Below the pieces are notes generated by a model. It was given only the letters and a program-made list of their open reading frames with translations, did no database searches and was not told where the DNA came from. Positions 46,249 through 55,569 of a DNA stretch of 64,000 nucleotides are shown one piece after another. This DNA is from Butyrivibrio sp. VCB2006 (GTDB taxonomy: Bacteria > Bacillota > Clostridia > Lachnospirales > Lachnospiraceae): positions 62,001 to 126,000 of the forward strand of contig NZ_ATVX01000005.1 in assembly GCF_000420945.1 (NCBI RefSeq). The letters run 5' to 3'. Position 1 is the stretch's first letter, and each line of letters starts with the position of its first letter. The position numbers and the translations under genes are program-made.

Positions 46249-47106
46249 ATGGTAAAGGGTCTTTACACTGCTTACACAGGTATGATCAACGAACAGCGCA
46301 GAATGGATGTGCTGACCAACAATCTTGCTAATGCCGACACCAATGGTTACAAAAAAGAAGGATTAACAGCGCGAGCTTTTAAGGATCAGCTTGCGCTGAA
46401 GATAAAGGATTATACTGATGCTCCCAACACTGCACGTGGACTGGGCATTATTAATCCTGGTGTAAAAATAGGGGAAAGCTACGTTGACTGGACCGAAGGA
46501 CCAATGAAGGAGACACAAAACACCTTCGACTTCGCTATAGCTGGACGTGGCTTTTTTGCTGTGGATTACACAAATAAGGCTATAAATATCGAAAGAGATA
46601 CCAAGGAACAACAGGATATCATGTACACCAGAGATGGCTGCTTTACTCTTAAGATCCTTGATCCTAAAAAGCCTGAGGAAGGTTATCTTACAACTCAGGA
46701 TGGAGATTTTGTTCTTGATAATAAGGGCAAGCGCATAAAGCTTGATACACAGATTCCTGTTCAGACAAATACTACAGGCGAACTTATTCAGGACGGCGAA
46801 GTTGTGGCTATACTTGGCGTTTACGACTTTGAGGCAACCGAATATCCTGATGGCCGCTATTCTTATGACAATCTTCTACACTATGGTGAAAACTTCTATA
46901 TTCCGGTTGATGAGAATGTTGAAGCTACAGCTTTGGAATTCCCTACAGTTTATCCGGGATTCCTTGAACAGTCCAATGTATCTGTTGTAGATGAAATGGT
47001 TAATATGATTGCTACCCAGAGAAATTATGACACCAACCAGAGAATGATCACTACTATAGATGGTACACTTGAAATTGCAGCTAATCAGATTGGAAGGATC
47101 GGTTAA
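46249..47106 (+). CDS. Flagellar basal-body rod/hook protein (FlgF/FlhO-like)
   Basis: A 285-residue axial protein. The N-terminus MVKGLYTAYTGMINEQRRMDVLTNNLANADTNGYKK split here at the family motif (NNLANA-x-T-x-G-Y-K) and the C-terminus VVDEMVNMIATQRNYDTNQRMI belong to the FlgBCEFG group. Between them is DFAIAGRGFFAVDY, the D1 domain start. Position directly after mbl matches FlhO of B. subtilis, a FlgF/G paralogue of the distal rod. GAGG lies 8 bases before the ATG. It is exported by the flagellar type III apparatus and so has no signal peptide. Confidence 0.92.
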   Translation: MVKGLYTAYTGMINEQRRMDVLTNNLANADTNGYKKEGLTARAFKDQLALKIKDYTDAPNTARGLGIINPGVKIGESYVDWTEGPMKETQNTFDFAIAGRGFFAVDYTNKAINIERDTKEQQDIMYTRDGCFTLKILDPKKPEEGYLTTQDGDFVLDNKGKRIKLDTQIPVQTNTTGELIQDGEVVAILGVYDFEATEYPDGRYSYDNLLHYGENFYIPVDENVEATALEFPTVYPGFLEQSNVSVVDEMVNMIATQRNYDTNQRMITTIDGTLEIAANQIGRIG

Positions 47107-47219
47107 AATTTAGAAAATTTTAATAAAGTAATCTGATGCTGAAACCGATATATAGATAGAACAAAGATTACCAGTCACGGAGGACGGTAATATGGCATTA
47201 TCGAAATCGGAGGTGGCTT

Positions 47220-48050
47220 ATGGTAAGAAGTTTATGGTCCGCTGCAACGGGTATGAATGCCCAGCAGACGAATGTTGATACTATATCTAATAACCTTGCC
47301 AACGTTAATACCGCAGGATATAAAGCGCAAGGCGCTCAGTTTAAATCTCTCCTTTATCAGGAACTTCAGACAGTTACAACTACAGCAAATGGTGCTCCCA
47401 AGCCAGTTACCTCTCAGGTAGGCTTAGGAACCAGAGTTGCGTCCATAAATCAGTTCTTTAAGCAGGGATCTTTTTTGACCAATGATAACCCTGCAGCTAT
47501 GGCTATCAGTGGAGATGGCTTCTTTAGCTACTTCGATAGTGATGGAACGACTCAGCTTTATACGAGAAATGGTAACTTCAGCTGGGCACTTTCTGAGGCA
47601 GGAGGAACATCACTGGTTCTGACTACTGCAGAGGGTAATAAAGTACTTGATACTACAGGAAAAGAGATCGTAGTAGACGGAAACAGAGTAGCAAGCCGTA
47701 TTACAATCGGTGGTGACGGAAAGGTTTATTATCCTGATGAGCAGGGCGTTCCACAGGAACTAGGATTCCAGGTTGGCTTGTGGCAGTTTCCTAACAGAGA
47801 AGGCCTTGAGAGAGTTGGAAGCGTAGCATTTAAGGAGACTCCTGCAAGTGGAAATGCTATTAACGAGTCAACAGCAGCAGGTGCTATTAAGCCAAGTGAA
47901 ATCGTTCAGGGATATCTTGAAGGCTCCAACGTAAACGTAGCAACAGAGATGGTTAACCTGATCGTAGCTCAGAGAGCATATGAAATGAACTCAACAGCGA
48001 TCCAGACAACTGATGAGATGATGCAGACAGCTAACGGACTTAAGAGATAA
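47220..48050 (+). CDS. Flagellar basal-body rod/hook protein (FlgG/FlhP-like)
   Basis: A 276-residue protein with MVRSLWSAATGMNAQQTNVD and SNNLANVNTAGYKAQ at the start, AISGDGFFSYF in the middle and VNVATEMVNLIVAQRAYEMNSTAIQTTDEMM at the end, the FlgG pattern. It is the likely distal rod protein, next to the FlgF-like gene, and matches FlhP of B. subtilis by position. GGAGG is 6 bases from the ATG. The 113 bases before it hold no other gene. Confidence 0.93.
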   Translation: MVRSLWSAATGMNAQQTNVDTISNNLANVNTAGYKAQGAQFKSLLYQELQTVTTTANGAPKPVTSQVGLGTRVASINQFFKQGSFLTNDNPAAMAISGDGFFSYFDSDGTTQLYTRNGNFSWALSEAGGTSLVLTTAEGNKVLDTTGKEIVVDGNRVASRITIGGDGKVYYPDEQGVPQELGFQVGLWQFPNREGLERVGSVAFKETPASGNAINESTAAGAIKPSEIVQGYLEGSNVNVATEMVNLIVAQRAYEMNSTAIQTTDEMMQTANGLKR

Positions 48051-48087
48051 TAGTAAAGCATAGATAATGCGATAGCGGGGGAAGACT

Positions 48088-48510
48088 ATGGCATCATTAG
48101 ATATTAAGGGGCTCAATGCCACTGCTTTAACTGAATTTGCACTAAGCGAAAGTAAGAATGCTTCTGCTGAACTTGTTAAGAACAAGGTAAGCAGTGTATC
48201 GGACAAGTCTTCAGACGATGAACTGTGGGCTGCTTGTAAAAGCTTTGAAGCATACTTCCTGGAGCAGATGTTTAAGGAAATGCAAAAGTCTGTAGATGCC
48301 ATCAAACCTGATGGGGGAGATAAATCCACACAGACTCTTGTGGATTATTTTAAAGGTGAAACACTTCAGGATATCTGCGGAAGCGCAGTAGAGACTCAAA
48401 GTAATGGTTTCGCCCAGATGTTATATGAAAATCTTAAACGAAATTATGATATTCCAACAGCTCCTGAAGCTGCTGCAAGTGCGGTAGAAACAGAGGATGT
48501 CGAAGAATAA
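48088..48510 (+). CDS. Rod-binding protein, FlgJ N-terminal domain
   Basis: A 140-residue protein that matches the rod-binding domain found at the N-terminus of FlgJ: DELWAACKSFEAYFLEQMFKEMQKSVD and LVDYFKGETLQDICGSAVETQSNGFAQMLYENL are the conserved stretches. The muramidase domain of enterobacterial FlgJ is missing, as is common in Clostridia. It probably caps the growing rod. It lies 37 bases after the FlgG-like gene and ends the flagellar group, followed by a terminator. Confidence 0.88.
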   Translation: MASLDIKGLNATALTEFALSESKNASAELVKNKVSSVSDKSSDDELWAACKSFEAYFLEQMFKEMQKSVDAIKPDGGDKSTQTLVDYFKGETLQDICGSAVETQSNGFAQMLYENLKRNYDIPTAPEAAASAVETEDVEE

Positions 48511-48526
48511 AATAAAAATGATTGAT

Positions 48527-48570
48527 AAAGCGCGTAATTCTTAAGAAATCTTAAGAATCATGCGCTTTTT
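48527..48570 (+). terminator. Intrinsic terminator after the flagellar group
   Basis: AAAGCGC...ATTCTTAAGA pairs with TCTTAAGAAT...GCGCTTT with two internal mismatches, then TTTTTATT. Confidence 0.85.
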
Positions 48571-48577
48571 ATTATGC

Positions 48578-48583
48578 TATAAT
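48578..48583 (+). promoter_or_regulatory. -10 box of recD2, possibly giving a leaderless transcript
   Basis: A perfect TATAAT lies 8-13 bases before the likely recD2 ATG at 48591, so transcription would begin at or next to the start codon. No clear -35 is seen, and there is no Shine-Dalgarno sequence between the box and the ATG. Confidence 0.5.
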
Positions 48584-48590
48584 GCCTATT

Positions 48591-50861
48591 ATGGAAAACG
48601 AGAACGAGATTATTAAAGGTTATATTGAGCATTTTATATACAAGAATGCTGAAAATGGATATGGGGTTGTTAACCTGGTTTCGGAGGATGAGGAGATAAT
48701 CTGCACAGGAACATTTAAGGATGCGGATGTGGGAGACTTTCTGGAGGTTGAGGGCTCTTTTGTCACCCATCCTGTGTATGGCGAGCAGCTTAAAGTGGTG
48801 AGGTTCAAGGTGATTGTCCCTGAGGATGCTGTATCTATGCAAAGGTACCTTGGCTCCGGCGCCATCAGGGGAGTTGGAGAGGCTCTGGCAGCCAGGATTG
48901 TCAAAATGTTTGGGGATGACACCTTTAGAATTATTGAGGATGAGCCTGAGCGTCTGGCAGAAGTTAAGGGAATCAGTGAGAAGAAGGCCATAGATATAGC
49001 GATTCAGATGGCTGAAAAAAGAGAAATGCGAGATGCAATGATCTTTTTACAGCAATATGGAATCAGCAATACGCTGGCTGTTAAGATATTCAACCAGTAC
49101 GGAAGCAGGATTTACGCGATCATCAAGGAAAATCCCTATCAGCTTGCGGATGATATCAGCGGTGTGGGCTTTAAGACAGCTGACGAGATTGCAGGGAAAG
49201 TCGGAATTGCAGTGGATTCCGAGTATCGAATCAAGTCTGGCATTTTGTATTGTCTTTTGCAGGCATCGCTTGATGGTAATACCTATCTGCCACTGGAGCA
49301 GCTTATAGACAGGACTGTGGAGATATTGTCCGGCGGACCACAGGAGGTAATTGACAGGGAGAGTGTCAAGGCTCAGATTGGAAACCTCATGATGGATAAA
49401 AAGCTGGTCAGCAAGAATGAGGACCAGATATATGCCGCCAGCTACTATTACGAGGAGCAGGGCTGTGCAGTTATGCTGGAGGGCCTTAACCTTGAGGAAA
49501 AGGTGACGGATTCTGAGAGGCAGCAGTGCCTGTCTAAGATAAAAGAGATTGAGGAAAGACGCGGAGTTTGCCTTGATGATCTGCAGAGAGAAGCAGTATT
49601 AAAAAGTATCTCCAACGGCATTGTCATAATCACTGGTGGACCGGGAACAGGTAAGACCACAACCATCAACACCATAATCAATTACTACGCCGGTGAGGGC
49701 CTGGATATTATGCTGGCGGCGCCTACAGGCAGAGCTGCCAAGAGAATGACCGAGGCTACAGGGTATGAGGCCAGAACAATACACAGACTTCTTGAGGTTT
49801 CAGGTCAGGTGAGCGATGATGATGACGGTCGCTCCGGGGGAGTTCATTTTGAGAAGAACAGGGATAATCCCCTTGAGGTGGATGCCATAATTATTGATGA
49901 GATGTCCATGGTGGATATTCATCTCTTTTACGCGCTTCTAAAGGCGCTGGTGCCGGGAACACATCTGATTTTGGTAGGAGACAGCTCACAGCTTCCAAGC
50001 GTAGGCCCCGGACAGGTCCTTAAGGATCTGATAAACAGCGGTAAGTTTTCCACAATAACGCTTCAGAAGATATTCAGGCAGGCGGAGGAGAGCGACATAG
50101 TTATGAATGCCCACAGGATTCATAACGGTGAGAAGCCTGTGATTGATAATAAGAGTAAGGATTTCTTTTTTCTGGAAAGAGATGACAGTAATGTCATTTA
50201 TAAGCACATGATACAGCTCATAAGGGACAAGCTCCCGGGCTATGTTGGGGCGGACTCCTATGATATACAGGTGCTGACACCAATGAGGAAGGGACCTCTA
50301 GGCGCGATTCAGCTTAATCTTGTGCTTCAGGAGTATTTGAATCCGCCGGATCCAAGTAAGAAGGAGCACACCTACGGCGACCAGATTATCCGCGAGGGTG
50401 ACAAGGTCATGCAGATCAGGAATAATTACCAGGCGCAGTGGGAGGTTATGGGCAAATACAACGTTGCTATAGATTCAGGCATGGGAATATTCAACGGAGA
50501 TATGGGCATTGTCAGGGAGATCAACGAGTATTCGCAGGAACTTGTGGTTGAATATGATGAGCACAGACGCGTGAGATATCCCTTCTCAGAGCTTGATGAG
50601 ATTGAGCTTTCATATGCCATAACCATCCATAAGTCACAGGGAAGCGAGTATCCGGCTGTTATCATGCCAATCTTGGGAGGCCCCAGGATGCTTCTCAACA
50701 GGAATCTATTATATACAGCTGTTACCAGGGCTAAGAGTACGGTGTGTATTTTGGGCAGCAGCCAGACGTTGTTCAGTATGGTTGACAATGAGCAGCAGCT
50801 GCGAAGATATACAGGACTGATGGATAGGATAGTAGAGATTTTTAATGCTTCAGAGTTATAA
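48591..50861 (+). CDS. recD2: ATP-dependent RecD2-like DNA helicase
   Basis: A 756-residue SF1B helicase. The N-terminal region with helix-hairpin-helix segments (LGSGAIRGVGEALAARIV, LADDISGVGFKTADEIAG) is typical of RecD2, absent from RecBCD RecD. Helicase motifs follow: ITGGPGTGKTTTINTI (Walker A), IIDEMSMVDIHL (Walker B), LVGDSSQLPSVGPG, and YAITIHKSQGSEYPAVI near the end. It acts 5'-3' on DNA ends and in repair. A start at 48582 is also in frame; neither ATG has a ribosome binding site. It overlaps comF by 17 bases. Confidence 0.93.
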   Translation: MENENEIIKGYIEHFIYKNAENGYGVVNLVSEDEEIICTGTFKDADVGDFLEVEGSFVTHPVYGEQLKVVRFKVIVPEDAVSMQRYLGSGAIRGVGEALAARIVKMFGDDTFRIIEDEPERLAEVKGISEKKAIDIAIQMAEKREMRDAMIFLQQYGISNTLAVKIFNQYGSRIYAIIKENPYQLADDISGVGFKTADEIAGKVGIAVDSEYRIKSGILYCLLQASLDGNTYLPLEQLIDRTVEILSGGPQEVIDRESVKAQIGNLMMDKKLVSKNEDQIYAASYYYEEQGCAVMLEGLNLEEKVTDSERQQCLSKIKEIEERRGVCLDDLQREAVLKSISNGIVIITGGPGTGKTTTINTIINYYAGEGLDIMLAAPTGRAAKRMTEATGYEARTIHRLLEVSGQVSDDDDGRSGGVHFEKNRDNPLEVDAIIIDEMSMVDIHLFYALLKALVPGTHLILVGDSSQLPSVGPGQVLKDLINSGKFSTITLQKIFRQAEESDIVMNAHRIHNGEKPVIDNKSKDFFFLERDDSNVIYKHMIQLIRDKLPGYVGADSYDIQVLTPMRKGPLGAIQLNLVLQEYLNPPDPSKKEHTYGDQIIREGDKVMQIRNNYQAQWEVMGKYNVAIDSGMGIFNGDMGIVREINEYSQELVVEYDEHRRVRYPFSELDEIELSYAITIHKSQGSEYPAVIMPILGGPRMLLNRNLLYTAVTRAKSTVCILGSSQTLFSMVDNEQQLRRYTGLMDRIVEIFNASEL

Positions 50862-51615
50862 AAATAATGTGCTTAGGCTTAAGGACAAGGTTCTGGATGT
50901 GGTATATCCGGGGCACTGCCCGATTTGCGATGAGCTTTTGCCTTACGTAGAGACTACGGATGGAAGCATTTCTTTTGGCAGAATGATACATAGGGACTGC
51001 GCAAAGAAAATCCGATATGTGAGGGGTAATACCTGCATGAAGTGCGGAAAACCTCTTCCGGGAAGCGAACAGGAGAGGGAGTACTGCAGGGACTGTGCCA
51101 AAACAAGACATGTATTTGACAGAGGCTTTTCTGTATTTGATTACAGAAGCATTTCGGGATCTATATATAAATTCAAGTACATGGGAAGGCAGGAGTATGC
51201 AAGGTTCTATGGAAAAGCTACCGGGAGGCTCCTTGGAAAAGAACTAAGGAGACTTGGAATAGATGCCATAATCCCGGTACCGATGTACAAGCCCAAGCAG
51301 ATAAAAAGAGGATACAACCAGGCGGATGTTTATGCTAAAAGCGTTGGAAGAGAGCTTGGAATTCCAGTTTATAAAAATGTTATAAAAAGGAATAAAAATA
51401 CGCTTCCAATGAAGAAATTAGACGCTCGCGGCCGCCGCAATAATTTGAAAAAGGCTTTTAATATAGCCCGAAATGATGTAAAATTTAAATGCATACTTAT
51501 TATCGATGACATCTATACAACTGGAAGTACTATTGATGAGATCGCCCACGAGTTTCGGATTGCAGGAGTTGAGAAAATCTATTTTCTGACATTGGCAATC
51601 GGGCAAACTACTTAA
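50845..51615 (+). CDS. comF: ComF family protein (amidophosphoribosyltransferase-like)
   Basis: A 256-residue protein linked to DNA uptake in competence. The zinc-ribbon part holds CPICDELLPY, CMKCGKPLPG and YCRDCAK; the phosphoribosyltransferase fold has IIPVPMYKPKQIKRGYNQAD and the PRPP motif ILIIDDIYTTGSTIDE. The order comF-yvyF matches the comFC-yvyF-flgM locus of B. subtilis. It starts inside recD2. Whether this organism is competent cannot be told from here. Confidence 0.9.
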   Translation: MLQSYKNNVLRLKDKVLDVVYPGHCPICDELLPYVETTDGSISFGRMIHRDCAKKIRYVRGNTCMKCGKPLPGSEQEREYCRDCAKTRHVFDRGFSVFDYRSISGSIYKFKYMGRQEYARFYGKATGRLLGKELRRLGIDAIIPVPMYKPKQIKRGYNQADVYAKSVGRELGIPVYKNVIKRNKNTLPMKKLDARGRRNNLKKAFNIARNDVKFKCILIIDDIYTTGSTIDEIAHEFRIAGVEKIYFLTLAIGQTT

Positions 51616-51634
51616 AATAAACGGAGGTCACTTT

Positions 51635-52042
51635 ATGAACTTACGGAATTGTGCAAGATGCGGTAAAATGTTTAACTACATCGGTGGTCAGCCTATTTGT
51701 GATCCATGCAAGAAGGCCATCGAGGAAGATTTCCAAAAGGTAAAGCAGTACATCGTCGATAATCCGCGTGCAGGACTTAAACAGATTGCTGATGACAATG
51801 GCGTAACTACCAAACAGATTCAGCAGTGGATTCGCGAAGAGCGTCTCATGTTTACAAGTGATTCTCCAATTCAGCTTCAGTGTGAGAACTGTGGAGAACT
51901 TATTCAGACAGGAAGATTTTGCGCAAAATGTAAAGGAACAATGGCTAATAATCTGAACCAGACTTTCGCAAAGCCGCAGCCTGCAGTTCAGCAGCCGGTT
52001 AAGAAGGAGCAGAAGGCTGGTATGCGCTTCCTGGATACATAA
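51635..52042 (+). CDS. YvyF-like flagellar operon zinc-ribbon protein (TIGR03826)
   Basis: A 135-residue protein with an N-terminal zinc ribbon (CARCGKMFNYIGG, CDPCKK), a helix-turn-helix-like segment (LKQIADDNGVTTKQIQQWIREERL) and a second zinc knuckle (CENCGELI, CAKCKG). This is the layout of the YvyF/TIGR03826 family, found beside comF and flagellar genes in Firmicutes. It may regulate flagellar or competence functions. The C-terminus is Gln/Pro/Lys-rich. GGAGG precedes the ATG. Confidence 0.85.
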   Translation: MNLRNCARCGKMFNYIGGQPICDPCKKAIEEDFQKVKQYIVDNPRAGLKQIADDNGVTTKQIQQWIREERLMFTSDSPIQLQCENCGELIQTGRFCAKCKGTMANNLNQTFAKPQPAVQQPVKKEQKAGMRFLDT

Positions 52043-52051
52043 GGAGCAGCA

Positions 52052-52447
52052 ATGTTAGATGAAGAAAAAGTCATTTTGATGACCAAAATGACTGCGTTCA
52101 TAGACCGTGAAGGCAAGAAAAACGATGCGATAAACACATATTTTAAGAGTGATTATGTGGGCTACAACATAATCAAATCCGTAATAAGTGCCACTATCGT
52201 GTACGCTATATGTCTTGGGACCTATGTTCTGTGTAAATTTGAGGAGGTTTTGTCTAACCTCTATAATACAGAGAATTTATTGTCAGTAGGCAGGAAGTGG
52301 TTGATATACTACCTCCTGCTTGTTGGCGTGTATTGTCTTGCAACATATGTCATTTATTCCGTTCGATATACCAAAATGCGAAAGAGTATGAAGGCATATT
52401 ATGGCAATTTAAAAAAACTAGCTAGAATGTACGAGAAAAAGGATTGA
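52052..52447 (+). CDS. Hypothetical two-helix membrane protein
   Basis: A 131-residue protein with a charged start (about 1-45), two membrane helices (about 46-67 and 83-106) joined by a short acidic loop, and a basic C-terminal stretch. No known domain is recognised. AAGGAG lies 5 bases before the ATG. It starts 9 bases after the yvyF-like gene and ends 4 bases before the next membrane gene, so the three are probably co-transcribed. Function unknown; a partner of the following membrane protein is plausible. Confidence 0.65.
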   Translation: MLDEEKVILMTKMTAFIDREGKKNDAINTYFKSDYVGYNIIKSVISATIVYAICLGTYVLCKFEEVLSNLYNTENLLSVGRKWLIYYLLLVGVYCLATYVIYSVRYTKMRKSMKAYYGNLKKLARMYEKKD

Positions 52448-52451
52448 TAAT

Positions 52452-53396
52452 ATGACTTCATTACTGGAACTTAAGCAATATATCAGCAAATTTTATATTA
52501 AGAACGAGACATATATCGCATACGTGTGGAAGTTTCTTCTGGCACTTATCACTATTGCAATGATCAACAATAAACTGGGATATATGCAGCCTCTCAATAA
52601 CATCGCTATTGTTTTGATGGCTTCACTTTTGTGCGCAATTTTGCCGGCGAACTTTATTGTGTTTATTGCAGCAGCTTTCATTCTGGGACATTTATACTCA
52701 GCAGCTGTTGAAAGTGCTCTTATTGTAGCCATCATTTTCCTTTTGATGTTTCTTCTGTATTTCAGATTTTCACCTAAGGATACTTTGGCAGTTCTTTTGA
52801 CACCACTGTTTTTCTTTATGCATATTCCGTATGTAATGCCACTGGCAATGGGACTTTTGGGACTTCCTACATCAGTAGTTTCAGTTTCCTTCGGCCTTGT
52901 GATTGCGTATATGATCAATTACTTTGCAGCAGGAAACAGCGTAGGCAAGATCGGAACAGATGTTGAAGAGACTTCTAACCAGTTCCAGTCAGTACTTAAA
53001 GGAATTCTTGGAGATAAGGCCATGCTTGTTATGATCATTGCTTTCGCAGTGGCTCTTATCGTTGTTTATATTATTCGCAGATCATCAATCGATCATTCCT
53101 GGAGAATCGCAATTGCTTCAGGAGCAATAAGCATTATCGTTTGTACATTGGTTGGAGATCTTGTGCTGGAGACACAGATTTCATTCTTTGGCGTAATTCT
53201 CGGCACAATCGTTTCAGCAGCGCTGATGATTGTGGTAGAGTTTTTTGCCTTTAATGTTGACTATAGCAGAACTGAGAAGGTTCAGTTTGAAGATGATGAA
53301 TACTACTATTATGTGAAGGCTGTGCCTAAGGTTACTGTTTCTGCTCCTGAGAGAAGGGTTAAGAGAATTAATCGTGCCAAGGAAAGGCGCAGATGA
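52452..53396 (+). CDS. Hypothetical polytopic membrane protein upstream of cdaA
   Basis: A 314-residue protein with about nine membrane helices grouped in two blocks (about 20-155 and 190-265), separated by a polar loop (about 160-187, GNSVGKIGTDVEETSNQFQ), and a charged tail with acidic and Tyr residues (EDDEYYYYVKAVPK) and a basic end (RRVKRINRAKERRR). It resembles proteins loosely annotated as permeases in Lachnospiraceae, but no diagnostic motif is visible. It lies 22 bases before cdaA. A part in transport or in regulation of the c-di-AMP cyclase is possible but unproved. Confidence 0.65.
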   Translation: MTSLLELKQYISKFYIKNETYIAYVWKFLLALITIAMINNKLGYMQPLNNIAIVLMASLLCAILPANFIVFIAAAFILGHLYSAAVESALIVAIIFLLMFLLYFRFSPKDTLAVLLTPLFFFMHIPYVMPLAMGLLGLPTSVVSVSFGLVIAYMINYFAAGNSVGKIGTDVEETSNQFQSVLKGILGDKAMLVMIIAFAVALIVVYIIRRSSIDHSWRIAIASGAISIIVCTLVGDLVLETQISFFGVILGTIVSAALMIVVEFFAFNVDYSRTEKVQFEDDEYYYYVKAVPKVTVSAPERRVKRINRAKERRR

Positions 53397-53418
53397 TATA
53401 AAGGAAATATAGTAGCAT

Positions 53419-54276
53419 ATGGATTTTCTTTTTGACTTTAACAGAACAACTTTACATATGCCTACGATCAGGTTCTTTGATATACTGGAAATCTTTATTA
53501 TCGCGTTTCTGGTATATCACATTCTGGTTTGGGCGAAGGATACCAGACTATGGTCCCTTTTAAAAGGGGTCATAGTTATTGTTGTGTTTATACTTATTGC
53601 AGCAATATTCAATATGTCCACCATTTTGTGGATTGTTGAGAAGGTAATCGGAATCGCTATTACAGCTATGGTAGTTATTTTGCAGCCTGAACTTAGAAAG
53701 GCTTTGGAAGAATTGGGGCGTAAAAACTTTTTTGCCAATCTGTTTGCTATCGGAGATGGCAGAACAGAGGAGAGATTCTCTGACAAGACTCTTAATGAGA
53801 TTACCAGAGCCTGTGTAGAAATGGGCAAGGTTAGAACAGGTGCGCTTATTGTTATCGAGCAGAATCATCCTCTTACTGAATTTGAACGTACAGGAATTGA
53901 CGTAGACGGCATAGTTACAAGCCAGCTGCTTATCAATATTTTCGAGCACAATACACCGCTTCATGACGGTGCAGTTATTATCAGAGGAAACCGTATCACT
54001 TCTGCAACTTGTTACCTTCCTTTGTCAGATAACATGGGAATCGGTAAGGAACTTGGTACCAGACATCGTGCCGGTATCGGTGTTTCAGAAGCGACAGATT
54101 CCCTTACAATCATTGTTTCCGAGGAGACTGGTAAGATAAGTGTTGCATATGAGGGAGAGCTTGAGAGAGCTGTAGACAGCGACAGACTTCGCGAGCGTCT
54201 GAGATTTATTCAGAACAAGCACAAGACTGAAGCTCCGGTCAAGCATTTTGCCAGAAAGGCCAGGGCTAAGAAATGA
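53419..54276 (+). CDS. cdaA: Diadenylate cyclase CdaA
   Basis: A 285-residue membrane enzyme that makes cyclic di-AMP from two ATP. Three N-terminal helices (about 15-80), then the DAC domain with the catalytic DGA (183-185, in HDGAVIIRGNRI) and RHR (215-217, in RHRAGIGVSE). Cyclic di-AMP controls potassium and osmolyte balance. It overlaps cdaR by four bases and is followed by glmM, the cdaA-cdaR-glmM operon of Firmicutes. Confidence 0.96.
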   Translation: MDFLFDFNRTTLHMPTIRFFDILEIFIIAFLVYHILVWAKDTRLWSLLKGVIVIVVFILIAAIFNMSTILWIVEKVIGIAITAMVVILQPELRKALEELGRKNFFANLFAIGDGRTEERFSDKTLNEITRACVEMGKVRTGALIVIEQNHPLTEFERTGIDVDGIVTSQLLINIFEHNTPLHDGAVIIRGNRITSATCYLPLSDNMGIGKELGTRHRAGIGVSEATDSLTIIVSEETGKISVAYEGELERAVDSDRLRERLRFIQNKHKTEAPVKHFARKARAKK

Positions 54277-55556
54277 AGAGAATAACAGCCAATTGGGGAT
54301 TGAAACTGGCTTCGCTTATATTTGCAGTAATTGTTTGGTTCCTGGTAACCAACATTAACGATCCGATTATTTCGGTCAGATACACAAATATCCCTGTAAC
54401 AATCAAAAATGGAAATGTTATAACGGATAAGGGACAGGTGTACACAGTACTTGATGGAAGTGACACTATCAGTTCCGTTACTATCTATGCGCCAAGAGCA
54501 GTTATAGACTCTCTTAGCCAGAGTAATATTGTGGCTACAGCCGACATAAGTAACTTATCAAGTCTTAATACTGTCAGCATTGATGTAGTTACCAACAAGT
54601 ATTACGACAAGATTGAAAAGATTATTCCAAGTTCTGATGTGGTGAAGTTAAACGTTGAGAGAAAAGCCAGCAAGAGCCTTGCTCTAACAGCGACAACCTC
54701 AGGAACTTTGTCTGACGGATATATTATTGGTGATGTGACAACAGAACAGAACATGGTCAGAATCAGCGGACCTGAGTCATTTATCAACAGTGTGTCCAAG
54801 GCTTCAGTAGATGTTGATGTTACAGGTTTTACTTCCAACATCGGAACAGATGCGGACATTGTATTGTATGATGCGGACGGTAATCCTCTTGATACTTCTC
54901 AGGCGGGAGTATCAATGAATATCAAGACTGTTCGTGTTAACATTCAGATTCTTGAAACCAAGTATATTCCGGTCAAGTATAATGTGACAGGTGAGCCGGC
55001 ATCAGGTTATGCTCTTACAGGTCAGATAGACAGTACACCGTCAGAGGTGCTGGTGGCAGGAAGAAGCAGTGTTATTTCAGGACTGAGTGTACTTACTGTA
55101 GATGATGACAGTCTGGATGTATCCGGATACACCGGAAACCTGACTACAACCATAGACCTTAGCAAGTCACTTCCTACAGGCGTTAGCTTTGGCGATAGTG
55201 ATTTTAACGGTACAGCATCAGTTGTTGTTTATATCGGAACAGTTGTTGAAGAAACCTTCGAGATCAGTGTGAACAATATTTCTGTTGAAGGTGAAGTTGA
55301 GGGATACGAAATATATGTGGATGACAGTGAGTACGATCAGGTTTCGCTGACACTCCAGGGACTTCGCAGTAATATAAATGCGATCAATCCGGAAAATATT
55401 ACGGGAACAACCAAAGTGAGTGATATTTTATCATTCAATGAGCTGACGGAGCTGACACCTGGCACATATACAGCACCTATTGCTTGGAATATACCGGATG
55501 GTGTATATTGTAAATCTGCTGTCAGCGTTTACGTTACAGTTAAAGAATTAGAGTAA
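54273..55556 (+). CDS. cdaR: YbbR domain protein CdaR, regulator of CdaA
   Basis: A 427-residue extracytoplasmic protein with one N-terminal membrane helix (about 8-28) and four YbbR-like repeats (about 35-115, 125-210, 215-300, 310-425), each of beta strands with conserved Gly and Asp. CdaR binds CdaA and modulates its cyclase activity. The ATG overlaps the cdaA stop (ATGA). It is 14 bases upstream of glmM. Confidence 0.92.
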   Translation: MKRITANWGLKLASLIFAVIVWFLVTNINDPIISVRYTNIPVTIKNGNVITDKGQVYTVLDGSDTISSVTIYAPRAVIDSLSQSNIVATADISNLSSLNTVSIDVVTNKYYDKIEKIIPSSDVVKLNVERKASKSLALTATTSGTLSDGYIIGDVTTEQNMVRISGPESFINSVSKASVDVDVTGFTSNIGTDADIVLYDADGNPLDTSQAGVSMNIKTVRVNIQILETKYIPVKYNVTGEPASGYALTGQIDSTPSEVLVAGRSSVISGLSVLTVDDDSLDVSGYTGNLTTTIDLSKSLPTGVSFGDSDFNGTASVVVYIGTVVEETFEISVNNISVEGEVEGYEIYVDDSEYDQVSLTLQGLRSNINAINPENITGTTKVSDILSFNELTELTPGTYTAPIAWNIPDGVYCKSAVSVYVTVKELE

Positions 55557-55569
55557 AGAGGTTTTTATT

